This document shows positions 1 to 11,135 of a stretch of DNA of 64,000 nt, in pieces. The stretch covers positions 2,807,578 to 2,871,577 of the forward strand of contig CM064530.1 in the NCBI GenBank assembly GCA_032716605.1. The letters are read 5' to 3'. Under the pieces are notes generated by a model. It saw nothing but the letters and a program-made list of their open reading frames with translations. It was not told the DNA's origin and did not search any database. The stretch's first letter is position 1, and each line of letters opens with the position of its first letter. Source of the stretch: Paralithodes platypus. Taxonomy: Eukaryota > Arthropoda > Malacostraca > Decapoda > Lithodidae. The translations under genes and the position numbers were made by a program.

Positions 1-1408
1 GGGCACCAGGATTGAACGCAGTATTCCAGAAGAGGCGGACTAAGGAATTGTAAAGGGTTAGGATAACTTCTTTGGATTTATGCTCAAATGACCTGCCTAT
101 AAAGCCAATTATTTTGTTTGCCTTCTTAACAACTTCTGAACATTGTTGACTCGGTTTTAGGTTACTCGATATTGTTACTCCCAGATCGGTTTCTCTGTTT
201 ACATTCTTAAGCTGAGTGCCATTCATCGAATAGTTTGCTTTCTCATTTAGGTATCCGATATGTAGTACTTTACATTTATCCGCATTGAAACTCATTTGCC
301 AAATTTGGGCCCAACATGTCAATTTATCTAGATTGTGTTGCATATCGTCAACTTGTTCTTTTGAGAGTACGCTATTTGCAATTTTTGTATCGTCAGCAAA
401 TTTTGAGATTGTACAGGTGAGGCCCTCATCTATGTCGTTGATGTAAATTAGAAAGAGAATTGGTCCTAGTACCGATCCCTGGGGTACCCCGCTACTTACA
501 TTGGTCCATTTAGATGCCTTACCGTTTATGACTACTCTTTGCTTTCTGTCGCTGAGCCAATTTTCTATCCATTTCAACACACCGTCTTGTATTCCATGCG
601 CTTTTAGTTTTAGCAGTAAACGTTTGTGGGGAACTTTGTCAAAGGCCTTTTGAAAATCAAGGTATATAATATCTACAGCTTTACTCTCATCGTAGAGGTT
701 GAGGATATCGTGGAAGAAGTCTAAGAGGTTTGTTAAACAGGAACGTTTTTTACGAAAGCCGTGTTGAGTATCTTTAAGTATGTTATTTTCCTCTAAGTGA
801 TTTACGAGTCTGTCTCGTATGACCGTTTCTAGCATTTTACATACAACTGAGGTTAAGCTAATTGGACGATAGTTACTGGGTAGGGATTTGCTGCCTTTTT
901 TGAATATCGGTGTTACGTTGGCTAGCTTCCACTGATCAGGCATAGTTCCAGACTGCAAGGATTTATTGAATAGTAATGTCAGTGGTTTGGAGAGCTCATC
1001 CTTAGCTTCCTTCAGAACTCTAGGCGAGATTGTATCAGGTCCTGGCGTTTTATTTACCTTGAGTTTATCTAAACAATTCAATACTTCTCTCTCTGTAACG
1101 GTGATATTGCTTAGAACATCTGAATCATCAATCTGAATCGGCGATGGTGTAGGGATATCACTGAGGTCTTCTGTTGTAAAAACTGATGCAAAGAAGGTAT
1201 TGAGGGCATTACTCATTTGTACTTCGTCTTTGGTGTATTCTCCATTTTCATCGACTAACGGTCCAACAGTTGAAGTAACTACTTTTTTCTTTCTGATATA
1301 ACTATAGAATTCTTTCGGGTTTGTTTTACTTTGATTCGCAATATGTAACTCTAGGGTCTTTTTACTTTGCTTAATTAACTTTTTGGCTTTGCGTCGTAGC
1401 TCTACAAA
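1..1408 (-). pseudogene. LINE reverse transcriptase region, open to window edge
   Basis: The frame from about 1400 down to position 1 is open with no stop in the part I translated. It shows standard non-LTR RT blocks in order: NYRPISLTSVVCKMLETV, HGFRKKRSC, DFQKAFDKVPH, SGVPQGSVLGPILF and the catalytic FADDT box near 400, then the thumb segment LYNSLVRPHLEYCVQSWCP near the left edge. The domain itself looks intact, but it is separated from the endonuclease by a frameshift near 1411. Product: RNA-templated DNA polymerase of a LINE. Confidence 0.92.
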
Positions 1409-1410
1409 TT

Positions 1411-2450
1411 TCACCGTTCTTCGTCATTTTGTGAGGATTTTAATCTATCATTAGCAAATTTTTTAGCAAGCAAGCAGTTTGAAATATCTTTATTCCACCA
1501 TTTGGGCTTATTATTATGGCCTGGACGCCGTATTTTCGATGGTATGCAGTCTTGCACTGCTTTTAGGTAAGTGGTTTCGAATAACTTCCAAGATGTATTT
1601 ATGTCATTATTGTTAATTAAAAAGCTCCAGTCAGTTTCTTTAAACATAGCTCTAAGTTTATGGAAGTTTGCTTTCTTGAAATTAGGGACTTTTTCGATGC
1701 TACTATTTGGTTCGTTACTAGTAAACTTTAAAGTGAAAGTTATCGTACGATGGTCGCTGTTACTGAATTCATCACCAACATTCAAATTCTCTATTAATTC
1801 TTCTTTTGTTGCAAGTACAATGTCAAGAACGTTATTACCACGGGTCGGCGTTCGAACAAATTGATAAAGCGAACTCTCTTGCAAGTTCGTATACAAGTCA
1901 TGTCCGGAGTGTGAAGTAAGAGTATCGCCCCACTTGGTCACAGGTAAATTAAAGTCGCCAAAAATTACGGTATCTTGTGAGTTACTTACATCTGCAATTT
2001 GTTCATAAATTTCTCGGTCAGTTTGCACTGATTGAGCTGGAGGTCTGTATATTAATGCAAGTATTATTTTTGTACCTTTATTATTCTTTATTAGCACAAA
2101 AGATGCGTCGACGTTCACAATTTGAGGTTTTGACAAGAGGGTAGGGTTAAGACTTTCTTTGATATAAAGTAAAACGCCACCTCCATTTCGATTTATTCGG
2201 CTTTTCTCAAACATTACATAACCGGAAGTGAATACTCTGCTAAAAAGTCTCTATCTTCTGTATTGAGCCAAGATTCTGTTATGCCAATCACATCATAATT
2301 TTCTGTAAACACTAGCTCCTCTAAATCTGAAAATGTATTGCGTATGCTACGAGCGTTTGCATAGAAAACCTTTAAATTTGTTATTTTAGAACTCACGGAA
2401 CGCTCTTTAATAATATTTTTGGTTCTTGTCGGATCTACATTTATGTTCAT
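1411..2450 (-). pseudogene. LINE endonuclease (EEP/APE-type) region, one frameshift
   Basis: Two overlapping frames, 2214-2450 then 1411-2214, together read as an exonuclease-endonuclease-phosphatase domain. Visible motifs in order are YANARSIRN, GITESW (metal-binding Glu), LALIYRPP, FGDFNLP and the SDHR catalytic Asp-His pair. The frame changes at the junction near 2215, where one base breaks continuity between AEYSLP and GYVMFEKS. The domain would nick target DNA to prime reverse transcription. It ends at a stop near 1411, where the RT continues in another frame. Confidence 0.9.
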
Positions 2451-2579
2451 GGCTGTCCTCGGTCCTCGCTGTCTTCGGTCCTTATTGCTGGTGGTCCTCG
2501 GTTGCCTCTGTTTTTTTCTTGGCGTTGGATGATTTATGTCACTGCTGCTTCTTCTCTGATGGCGTTTTTTGATCCATGG

Positions 2580-2703
2580 TGAGAGTGAGTGTGTGTGTGT
2601 GAGAGAGAGAGAGGCTAAGTGTTCTATAATCTGTCTTTATTGTGTGTGAGAGAGAAAGGGGAGGCTATAGCTAAAGTGTTCTATACGCTCTCTTGGTTGT
2701 GTT

Positions 2704-2747
<44 letters not shown>

Positions 2748-2915
2748 TGAACGAGAGAAGACTATAGCTAAAGTGTTCTATAAGCCATCTTGGTTATGTT
2801 AACGTGTGTGTGTGTGTGAGAGAAAAAGAGAGAGACAGAGACAGAAGGCTATAGCTAAAGTGTTCTATAAGCCATCTTGGTTGCGTTAACGTGTGTGGGA
2901 GAGAGAGAGAGAATA
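2580..2915. repeat. Microsatellite-bearing tandem units (about 90 bp)
   Basis: About four units share the phrases CTATAGCTAAAGTGTTCTAT and CATCTTGGTTGTGTTAACGTG, each carrying variable GT and GA runs. Unit lengths differ mainly in the microsatellite part. Confidence 0.85.
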
Positions 2916-2978
2916 TTAGAATACATTTCTTAAGACTATATAAACAAAACAAAAAATAGATAAATACTACTACTACTA

Positions 2979-3181
2979 CTTTTTTTTTTTTTTTTTTTTA
3001 ATCAACCACTCAGTCTGTGCATCCCCTCTTTGGACCCTAGACTAGGTCAGAATAGTCATCAAAGCGCCTGACTTTGTTGTCATTCAGCTACTTCCTATTC
3101 CGGGGTAAGCACTCAGACTCATCATCGTGGATTACTACTACTACATTGATTTTTATTTAATATTTTTCATACATTTCATGT

Positions 3182-3213
<32 letters not shown>

Positions 3214-3216
3214 GTA

Positions 3217-3260
<44 letters not shown>
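2979..3260. repeat. Poly-T, (TAC)n and (TAA)n microsatellites
   Basis: A T-run at about 2980-2999 is followed by ordinary sequence. A long TAC/TAG then TAA trinucleotide tract lies at about 3182-3258. Confidence 0.9.
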
Positions 3261-3261
<1 letters not shown>

Positions 3262-3379
3262 TACTACTAATAATAAGGTTAAGTATGTGAAGTTCTCCAT
3301 TTCAGCTCTCCTCTTGGGCCCAGCTGGTTTCACCCATACTGTTATATGGGATGGAAAGGGGGAGGATAATATGGGTGCC

Positions 3380-3572
3380 AGTGGGAGAGAGAGAGATAAT
3401 GTGTGTGAGAGTGAGTGAGTGACAGACAGACAGAGGGAGATACAGACAGAGAGAAAGAGAGATACAGACAGAGATAGAGCGTGTGCGTGAGTGAGTGAGT
3501 GACAGAGAGACAGACAGAGCTAGCATGTGTGTGTGTGTTATAGTTAGAGAGAGAGAGAGAGAGAGAGAGATC
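3380..3572. repeat. GA/GT/GACA compound microsatellite
   Basis: Interrupted GA, GAGT, GACA and GT runs. The apparent reading frames across it are Ser-Leu and Thr-His repeats and are not genes. Confidence 0.9.
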
Positions 3573-3702
3573 CGACTGAAGCACATTAATAGGGCCACAT
3601 TATATCAGTTCCCGATAATGTAGCCAACTTGCCACATATTGGAATTAACAGCTACAAGTCCGACACAGTTATGATACACTCCACTAATTCAATATATACC
3701 TT

Positions 3703-3863
3703 GGGGGGGGGGGGGGGTTATTTATACCTTGAGGGGTAGGGTTTATTTATTAGTTATTTATTAATTCATGTATTAGTGTTTTAGTATCCTCCCTAGACCT
3801 CCATCAAGCTTAGTAAATTATCCAAAAGATCCCCCTTCAAAAGAATTGTGTATAACATATACA

Positions 3864-3898
<35 letters not shown>
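3703..3898. repeat. Poly-G run and (TA)n tract
   Basis: A G homopolymer at about 3704-3717 and an alternating TA tract at about 3860-3898 flank low-complexity AT-rich sequence. Confidence 0.85.
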
Positions 3899-3899
<1 letters not shown>

Positions 3900-3945
3900 C
3901 TTCTCCGGTGATGTTCCCTCTACTTCCGGGCTCGGCGGGGGTCTA

Positions 3946-4629
3946 TAGTATGGAAATGTATGTGGAGGATGAGCCACCGGGAAGCCTGGGGTGTTTACTC
4001 TCACTCACTGGGTCCAGGAGAGAGTGAGAGTGAGAGTGAGTGAATGTGAGAGAGAGGGTGGGGATATAGTATGGAAATGTATGTGGAGGATGAGCCACCG
4101 GGAAGCCTGGGGTGTTTACTCTCACTCACTGGGTCCAGGAGAGAGTGAGAGTGAGAGTGAGTGAATGTGAGAGAGAGGGTGGGGATATAGTATGGAAATG
4201 TATGTGGAGGATGAGCCACCGGAAGCCTGGGGTGTTTACTCTCACTCACTGGGTCCAGGAGAGAGTGAGAGTGAGAGTGAGTGAATGTGAGAGAGAGGGT
4301 GGGGATATAGTATGGAAATGTATGTGGAGGATGAGCCACCGGGAAGCCTGGGGTGTTTACTCTCACTCACTGGGTCCAGGAGAGAGTGAGAGTGAGAGTG
4401 AGTGAATGTGAGAGAGAGGGTGGGGATATAGTATGGAAATGTATGTGGAGGATGAGCCACCGGGAAACCTGGGGTGTTTACTCTCACTCACTGGGTCCAG
4501 GAGAGAGTGAGAGTGAGAGTGAGTGAGTGAATGAGAGAGAGGGTGGGGATATAGTATGGAAATGTATGTGGAGGATGAGCCACCGGGAAGCCTGGGGTGT
4601 TTACTCTCACTCACTGGGTCCAGGAGAGA

Positions 4630-4640
<11 letters not shown>
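3946..4640. repeat. 121-bp minisatellite, about six copies
   Basis: The anchor TATGGAAATGTATGTGGAGG recurs near 3949, 4070, 4191, 4311, 4432 and 4555, giving periods of 121, 121, 120, 121 and 123 bp. Copies are nearly identical except for one deleted G and an indel in the GAGT part. Because 121 is not a multiple of three, all reverse-strand frames rotate through the same peptides. The reading frames are by-products. Confidence 0.96.
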
Positions 4641-4665
<25 letters not shown>

Positions 4666-5200
4666 CTGAGTGAGTGCTGGTATTAATTTTACTCTCGCTC
4701 ACTGGGTCGAGGAAGGAGAGAGAGAGAGAGAGAGTATGAGTGGTGGCATTTACTCTCGCTCACTGGGTCGGGGAGGGAGAGAGAGTATGAGTGGGGGTAT
4801 TTACTCTCGCTCACTGGGTCGGGGAGGGAGAGAGAGTGAGAGAGAGAGTATGAGTGGGGGTATTTACTCTCTCTCTCACTGGGTCAGGGAGGGAGAGTGT
4901 GTGTGTGCATGTGTGACTGAGAGAGAGAGAGAGAGAGAGTGTGTGTGTGTGTGTATGAGTGGGGGTATTTACTCTCACTCATTGGGTCCGAGAGAGAGAG
5001 AGAGAGAGTGCAAGAGTGTGTAAGAGAGAGAGAGGGGGAGGGGGGAGGGCTATAATCTCACCAGCTCCTTCGTTCCCCAAATCACGTTTTCATATGTTTA
5101 GCTCTTCTCGTGTCAGACCGCCTATTAAATATTCTAGTGGACTTGAAAGAGAGAGAGAGAGAGAGAGAGTGAGAGTGAGTGAGTGAGAGAGAGGGACAGA
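4640..5200. repeat. Degenerate continuation of the minisatellite with GT/GA expansion
   Basis: Repeats of TTTACTCTCGCTCACTGGGT separated by GA and GT tracts of changing length, at about 4690, 4750, 4800, 4862 and 4967. This looks like a shortened 60-110 bp relative of the neighbouring 121-bp unit. It ends in GA runs at 5148-5190. Confidence 0.88.
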
Positions 5201-5209
5201 CACTCGTTA

Positions 5210-5355
5210 AGCTTTCTATATTATAATTGCTATTCAATAAAGTATAATTCACTTCCTTCATTAAATAGATACTGAAGATAGATAGATAGATAGATAGCTT
5301 TCTATATTATATTTATTATTCAATAAAATAGTCTTCACTTCCTTCATGAAATAGG

Positions 5356-5423
<68 letters not shown>

Positions 5424-5425
5424 CT
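5210..5425. repeat. Direct duplication followed by (GATA)n
   Basis: The phrase GCTTTCTATATTATA...CACTTCCTTCATT...AAATAG occurs twice, at about 5212 and 5297. Each copy is followed by GATA repeats, short at 5278-5297 and long (about 17 units) at 5353-5421. Confidence 0.93.
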
Positions 5426-5439
5426 GATAATATATACAC

Positions 5440-5686
5440 CAAGTACAAACAAGCATATTCGCCCCAACTTTACTTTTACGTTATGATATTATAAATAGAA
5501 TCCTGGTACATTAAACTAATGGCCCATGAACCTGAGTATATTCCCTAGGGACCTGTGTACCTCTGGTGGGATTATGTTGGAGGTCTACTGTTGTAAATAT
5601 TACGGAATTGTTTATGTGGAGCAGAGAGAGAGAGAGAGAGAGAGATTGTGTGTGTGAGAGAGACAGAAAGAGAGTGTGAGAGAGAG

Positions 5687-5747
<61 letters not shown>

Positions 5748-6020
5748 GAGAGAGAGAGAGAGAGAGAGAATGTGTGTGTCAGAGAGAGTATGTATGTATA
5801 CAAACAAGCATATTCACCCCAACTTTATTATTATAAATAACTTGCCTAATGGAACATGAACCTGAGTATATTCCCTAGGGACCTGGGAACCTTTGGTGGA
5901 ATTATGTTGGAGAATTATTGATATGGGGCAGAGAGAGAGAGAGAGAGAGACAGAGAGACAGACAGACAGACAGAGAGACAGAGAGAGAGAGAGCGAGAGA
6001 GATTGTGTGTGTGTGTATGG
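5440..6020. repeat. Two copies of a 150-180 bp unit with GA/GT tracts
   Basis: The unit starting ACAAACAAGCATATTC and containing CCTGAGTATATTCCCTAGGG occurs at about 5446 and 5799. Each copy ends in long GA/GT/GACA microsatellites, including a roughly 50-bp GT run at 5692-5741. Confidence 0.9.
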
Positions 6021-6119
6021 GAGAGAGTTGCATAGATACACAGACTGTACAGACCTTGCAGCCCCTATTACGCAGTCTGGACTTAATTCTAACAATATTT
6101 GCTACTAAGTGGAAGGTAA

Positions 6120-6138
6120 GGCTAGCAAAGCAAAAGGC

Positions 6139-6173
<35 letters not shown>

Positions 6174-6400
6174 ATGTGTGTGTGTCTGAGAGTGAGAGAA
6201 CTAAAAAAAGGTGGGAGGTTCAGGAGACCATGAAATGAAGGAGGGGAAGGGAGAAAAAGGCCTAAATTTTGTATTATCTGATTAGGTTGGCTTAAGAGAG
6301 AGAGAGAGAGAGTGTGTGTGTGTGTGTGAGTGAGAGTGAGTAAGTGAGTGTGTATGTGTGTGTGAGTGTGAGTGAGTGAGCTAGAGGAAGAGTGAGTGAG
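6120..6400. repeat. GA/GT microsatellites
   Basis: Runs at 6138-6200 and 6294-6400 are separated by about 90 bp of non-repetitive sequence. Confidence 0.88.
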
Positions 6401-6694
6401 TTAGATACACAAACCACACAGCCCATATGGTTCCAGTGCGGTGATCTGGCCTAACAACAAATAAATAAATAAATAAATACTGGTAAACGATTGATGCCCA
6501 TATACTGTATAGCAGCTTCAAGCCCATATCCGGATGTAGAAGTTGGAATATAGAAGACAAAAATATCTAGAATTAATCCTAAACACAGATCGTTGTTGTT
6601 TGAGTTAATGGCTGGTTCGGCCGAATATATAATTATTATGACAAGTATAAAAGGGAGAACTACTTCACAGTACTAACACACACACAGTGTTTTA

Positions 6695-6735
<41 letters not shown>

Positions 6736-7447
6736 ATATGATCCATTAATTTGTATCAAGATAATCGATGCCTATGTGTGTATAATTCATTTCATAAATT
6801 GAGAGAGGGAGTGCGTAATTATAGCTTTTTGATGGGAAAGCGAATTTCAACACTCATCAACAAATATTTGAAATTCGCGCGCTCCTATCACTGCACCCAC
6901 CAAATAGCAAATACTAAACGAATATCCCTAAAAACACACCTCTAACATTTATTCCAGCCTACAAGAAATATATACAGTTAACCTAAGTAAGAACCTAGAA
7001 ACATATATGATAAATTGTGTAGATCAGCTGACGTCCGCTTTACTCCCGGGGTCCCTGTCAAGTGTCATCTGTGTTTACTATTCCCAGCACGAGCCCTGCC
7101 TGCCCTATTTTGGCACCCTATTTCATCCCTGTGAGGTTTGTATGGGGTTATGGAGTCTGTATGTGTGCTCTTGGGGTGTATATAACTCCCTGTGTGTCTG
7201 GGTGTGTTATATTTGATGTATTATATCTGTGGCCAGCCAGGCCAGGTGGTGTTTATGGATGCAGCTTGTTCACTCACTACCGGTATGTTATTTCGGGATA
7301 TAAAATGATGTCTAGGCTATAGGCTAGGCTCGGCATTAATGAACAAGCAGTTATTCGTTTTATGCTTAGGCCTATGTGGGCGTTAATCACTAGTAAATAG
7401 GCTAGGCTAAGTCTAGGTCAAAGCCAGGCAAGCCTGAAGTCTAGGCT
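6401..7447. other. No gene recognised
   Basis: About 1 kb without recognisable coding sequence. It holds a short (AAAT)n at about 6460-6478 and a CT run at about 6697-6732. The short open frames here show no domain, splice or codon pattern. Confidence 0.6.
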
Positions 7448-7856
7448 TTAACCCGTGGAGCCCCGGCTAGTTTTGTAATGTTTGCGCACCAGAACCCGGC
7501 CGGTTTTCAAAAAATGGTTTTATTCCAGAAACCCACTCGCTCAAAAAGCTTAAAAAATGGTCCTACAGAGCCCCCGAAAATGGATTTTACAAGAGTAAAA
7601 AATTGAAGGCAATTATCCCAAAAAACCAGGTTATTGCGCGCTCGCGCGCACGCACGTGGACTTTGAGAGTTTTCAACCATCGGCACGGTTGCGTGGGATA
7701 CGTACACAGTTCCCATACAAATCTGAGCCCTCTTGAGTGGCTACACCTGAGGTCACGGTCGGCGCAATTAGGGTGACGCGCCAGGCGCGTCTCTGGGGCT
7801 GTGCGTTACATACATCGCCGACGCGTCAGGCGCGTCGCTGGGGCTGTACGGGTTAA
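7448..7856. mobile_element. TTAA-flanked MITE, piggyBac-like ends (family P3)
   Basis: Left end TTAACCCGTGGAGCCCCGGC and, read on the other strand, right end TTAACCCGTACAGCCCCAGC match at 17 of 20 positions. TTAA at both boundaries is the target preferred by piggyBac transposases, and CCC-initial termini are typical of that superfamily. The interior has no transposase and includes a GC-rich CGCGCTCGCGCGC stretch. Confidence 0.8.
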
Positions 7857-8394
7857 GGGAATGCCATCGAAGTCGGCGCAGATACGAACTCGTCTCACTC
7901 GTCGCACCAACTCGACGCACTCGTCGCACGAACTCGGCACCATGTGCTCGGCGCATTTTGAAAATGTTCATTACGAATTTTCATATTTTATTGTACGACC
8001 CACATCATTCAAATAATATAAATCTTCAAATAATTGCTTCATGGATGATGAAAGGTGTTTTGAATACGATATTATAGTGAGACTACAGTAGGGTCTCACA
8101 TAAAACGTGTTTATGGTCGATAAACGAGGACGTTTTATGCGATTTAGTTTTATGTGAACACGGCCTTTTGGTGGCCCAATATCGTCAATGTTCACTGGAT
8201 TGATGCAAACGAACAATTTCTTTTATAAAAAACACTTGGAAAATTTGTGGTATTAAAATAAAAAAAATCCGAAATTAAATTTTGTTTGTGAAAACGAAAC
8301 GATACTTTGTGATTTTTTTTTAAACAGTAGTCTACCAAATTCTGATCATAGGCTATTGTTACAACTCTCACTGTCATTGCTTATCTGACATTCA
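7857..8394. other. No gene recognised
   Basis: AT-rich after 7970, with an imperfect hairpin around 8099-8141 (CATAAAACGT pairing with ACGTTTTATG). No coding potential identified. Confidence 0.55.
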
Positions 8395-8770
8395 CTACCG
8401 GTTGTTGTTCCCCAGGCTGTCTGGCCGAACAGCCCCAAGGTCTCGAGCAAGGCCAAAGCCATAAACGAGCACCCCCACAAAATCCTCCCTGCTTACCACT
8501 AACAAAGCCCGGGTGACCGAAGCCACTCCAAGGCAGGGAGCTGAGGAAGGTGCGGAAACGCCCGGGAAACCAAAGCCCCACCCAAGGCCCTGTGCCCCTC
8601 AGCAATTATGAAGGGAAAGTTGAGGGGTAAGGGGAAAATGTGACGCTTTGGCTCCCAATCTGCCAACTTCTAGGTTGGCAGTAGGGAGGTCAATCCATGG
8701 AAAAGACGCCGCCACTTGAGATCTAGAAGATATATAAGTAAAAGGAACAGTCAGAGTAAGCTATGGGTAT
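8395..8770 (-). repeat. Interspersed repeat R1 (SINE-like, AAC-tailed)
   Basis: First of seven copies in the window of a roughly 400-450 bp element. In its forward sense it runs from GGGTTCTAGTCAT...GGTCTATCAGAGTGAG through TGCTGAGGGGCACAGGGCCC to CCTGGGGAACAACAACAAC. The AAC-type tail and variable 5' truncation suggest a non-autonomous retroelement. Apparent 60-120 aa frames in the copies come from its GC-rich body. Confidence 0.85.
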
Positions 8771-8772
8771 GG

Positions 8773-9393
8773 CACTTATACGCTCGGTGCATGTAGCGCA
8801 TACTAGGCCTATCGCGTGTGTGTGTTTGTGTGTATGTAGGCTATAGTCTTAACCATAGACAAATCGTATATATCTCTTGGTGTATTTTGGAACTGTTCAT
8901 TATGGATCTGTATAGGCTATACAGTATATAGTCTTACTTCAGCCCGGTTCACATTTCTCACAGATCCACTAATATTAAGAGCTTTCGACCTTCATAAAGT
9001 ACGGTGTAGCCTACCTTATAATGTAATTATCAAAACTTAAATGCTGCTTTTAAATTATAATACTCATTCTCTCGTTGCATTTCTTTAACTAACTAAATAG
9101 GAATTAGGGCAAGTTGCTTTATGGGAGTCTGTTTATCAACTGACTATCCATGACATTAAACATAGCCTCATAGGCTAAAGGGAACAGCTATAGGCCTACT
9201 TAGAATAATGAAGTAAGACTATACAGTATATAGGAGAGCCTACACAAATCCATAATGAACAGTTCCAAAATACACCAAGAGATATATACAATTTGTCTAT
9301 GGTTAAGACTATACTGTACACACAAACACACACGCGATAGTATGCTCTGCATGCACCGAGCCGCCCGAGCGTATAACTTAAGTGCCATAGAAC
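8773..9393. repeat. Long inverted repeat, arms about 170-185 bp
   Basis: The arm at 8773-8941 is repeated in inverted orientation at about 9206-9393, with a 265-bp spacer. Shared blocks include AGTCTTAACCATAGACAAAT and TTGGTGTATTTTGGAACTGT. By eye the arms are roughly 85-90% identical. Confidence 0.9.
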
Positions 9394-9524
9394 TTTATCA
9401 ATAAATCCCGACATCCTTTATAAATAGAGAAGGAATTGGTGTGGAGGAGGAATAATACAGCTATAATAAGTTCCCATTTGTTTGCCTATTGCCGCATCTC
9501 GCAAGAAAGCGGTAGATTAAGATC

Positions 9525-9563
9525 GGTGACTTCGGACCAAAAATATGTTGGTCCGAAGTCACC
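9525..9563. other. Perfect 16-bp hairpin
   Basis: GGTGACTTCGGACCAA at 9525-9540 pairs exactly with TTGGTCCGAAGTCACC at 9548-9563 across a 7-nt loop. Function unknown; too short for a typical miRNA precursor. Confidence 0.9.
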
Positions 9564-10002
9564 CTAATCCGGTGACGTTCTGAGAGAGAGTGAGGGTCCA
9601 AGTCTAGGCCAGGGGATGAGACAGTGAAGCACGAAGGCGAGGCAGGTCTAGAGATAGAGCTTTTTTGAGTCGTGAGTGGGCAACCAAACGCCGTGCATCT
9701 TGTGAAGGCAAGATGGCAAAGGCTGGTTGCAAATCTAAGTTAAGTGCTTCACATGTCTAACTCCCTAGATTGGAACAAGACCTCACAGGCTTCACCGTTG
9801 AATGTAGAGGCTCTCAGCCTATGCCCGAGAGGGAGTAAGTTGGAATATACGATAACCTTTAAAAAAAAAAAAAAAAAAAAAAGCCTACTGTACTGAAAGT
9901 AACAAACATGTTTGATAGAAAGCCTGTTTAATGACAATTGTGTTCACTATTATTTTTACCGAACATGTTCGTTACTCGGTGGGGGTAATGAGGTATTGGG
10001 TA
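9564..10002. other. No gene recognised
   Basis: Unclassified sequence with an A homopolymer at about 9860-9882. Confidence 0.5.
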
Positions 10003-10004
10003 GA

Positions 10005-10497
10005 ATGTAGAGTTCGGGCGTACCGCCAGCCTTGTTCACACTACGCGGAGCGGCGTCGGACGCTTACCATCCATGTTCCCGTCTATTTTGACTGCCTTTG
10101 GATACAATAATATGTTGAGGAGGGCCTTTGGCCCTTTGCCCCCTCTCACCTCCCCATGACATATTGTCATCATCACATATATTGCCAGCAGGGCGCAAAT
10201 ACCTGGAAAAATCGCCGTCAAAATAGATGCGAACTTAACCACGGCAATCGACAAATGTAAAAGTGACGGCGGCGGGGGTGGCGTCGGACGCTTGCAATCA
10301 TGTTCCCGTCTATATTGAATGCCATAGGATACAATAATATGTTGCCCCCCCTCACCCCACCATGACATATTGTCATCATCATATATATTGCCAGCAGGGG
10401 GCAAATAACCGAAAAAATCGCCGTCAAAATAGCGCCAAGTTAACCGCGGCGATCGCCCTATGTAAACACGACGACCGTACGCCCGGAATCTACATCC
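10005..10497. mobile_element. Putative TIR element with internal tandem duplication
   Basis: Imperfect inverted termini: ATGTAGAGTTCGGGCGTAC at the left and ATGTAGATTCCGGGCGTAC reading inward from the right. Inside, a roughly 230-bp segment starting GCGTCGGACGCTT is repeated in tandem at about 10052 and 10282. No transposase is present. No clear target duplication was found, so the class is unassigned. Confidence 0.65.
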
Positions 10498-10742
10498 ATC
10501 CCGAGGTATTTTTGGTAGGTCCTATTTGATGTTAGCATTGGTTTGATTGAACGTGTTTAGTATCAATCGGGTGGCGTTTCTTTTAGACGGTTTGAGAAAG
10601 AGAGGTTTCCGAGATTGTGAGTTGAGACAACAGTGACAAGGCAGCTCTGATAAGTCAGAGTTGCAGCGGGCCATGAGGAGACAACCGGGTATCATAGGTC
10701 TACGAAGGAAAGACCATAAACAAGCTGGTTGCAACGATAATA

Positions 10743-11070
10743 TTCAAGGACACTAGTGCGACGTTATGAGAAACAATTTACTAGGGAAAATAGGCACCAA
10801 TAGATTCGCCATATTTTCTCCATATAGTCCGCATGGAGGATTTTCGTTATCAACAAATTGAAAAATAGCCACTTCACAGACAAATACACCAAAAATTTAA
10901 GTCAAAGCGGGGGTGTGGGGGCAGCAGCCCCCACCTATAATACTAGGATAGGTTAGGTTAGGCTAATGTCCTTTCAAAGGGGTATAGGTTAGTAAACACT
11001 AGGATAGCCTATACCCAGTCAGAGGTAAGAAGAAGAGTACTGCAGTAGTCTCCTTGAATGCTACCGTTGC
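10743..11070. repeat. Interspersed repeat R2 with GC-rich hairpin and GGTTAGG run
   Basis: Closely matches 60050-60440: both contain AAGGACACTA, GAAACAATTTA, TTCGCCATATTT or a close variant, a GGGGGTGTGGGG hairpin and GGATAGGTTAGGTTAGG. Here GTGGGGGC at 10915-10922 pairs with GCCCCCAC at 10927-10934 over a 4-nt loop. Confidence 0.88.
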
Positions 11071-11135
11071 AACTTGCAACACTCAAACTGTTCTGGTGTC
11101 TCACTCGCCATCTGGAATAAGACCTGGCTTCACCA

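Larger units (their letters stand above)
1..2450 (-). mobile_element. CR1/Jockey-like non-LTR retrotransposon, broken, runs off left edge
   Basis: Reverse-strand element with an apurinic-type endonuclease followed by a reverse transcriptase, the order typical of Jockey/CR1 clade LINEs. The endonuclease is at 1411-2450 and the RT at 1-1408. At least two single-base frameshifts separate the reading frames, near 2215 and near 1411, so the copy is not autonomous as it stands. The 3' end lies outside the window. GT/GA microsatellite begins just upstream of the 5' part, at about 2580. Clade placement is from motif layout only. Confidence 0.93.

Noticed and set aside
1571..1864. 97-codon forward frame
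   Set aside because: Antisense shadow of the LINE endonuclease frame.
3302..5807. Reading frames of 60-121 codons rich in Ser-Leu or Thr-His
   Set aside because: They are translations of GA/GT microsatellites and of the 121-bp minisatellite, where the same peptides rotate through all frames.
10036..10427. Reverse frames of 122 and 69 codons
   Set aside because: They repeat the same peptides because of the internal tandem duplication of a noncoding TIR element.
10940..10975. Telomere (GGTTAGG repeats)
   Set aside because: The runs are short, interrupted and lie inside dispersed repeats far from any sequence end.
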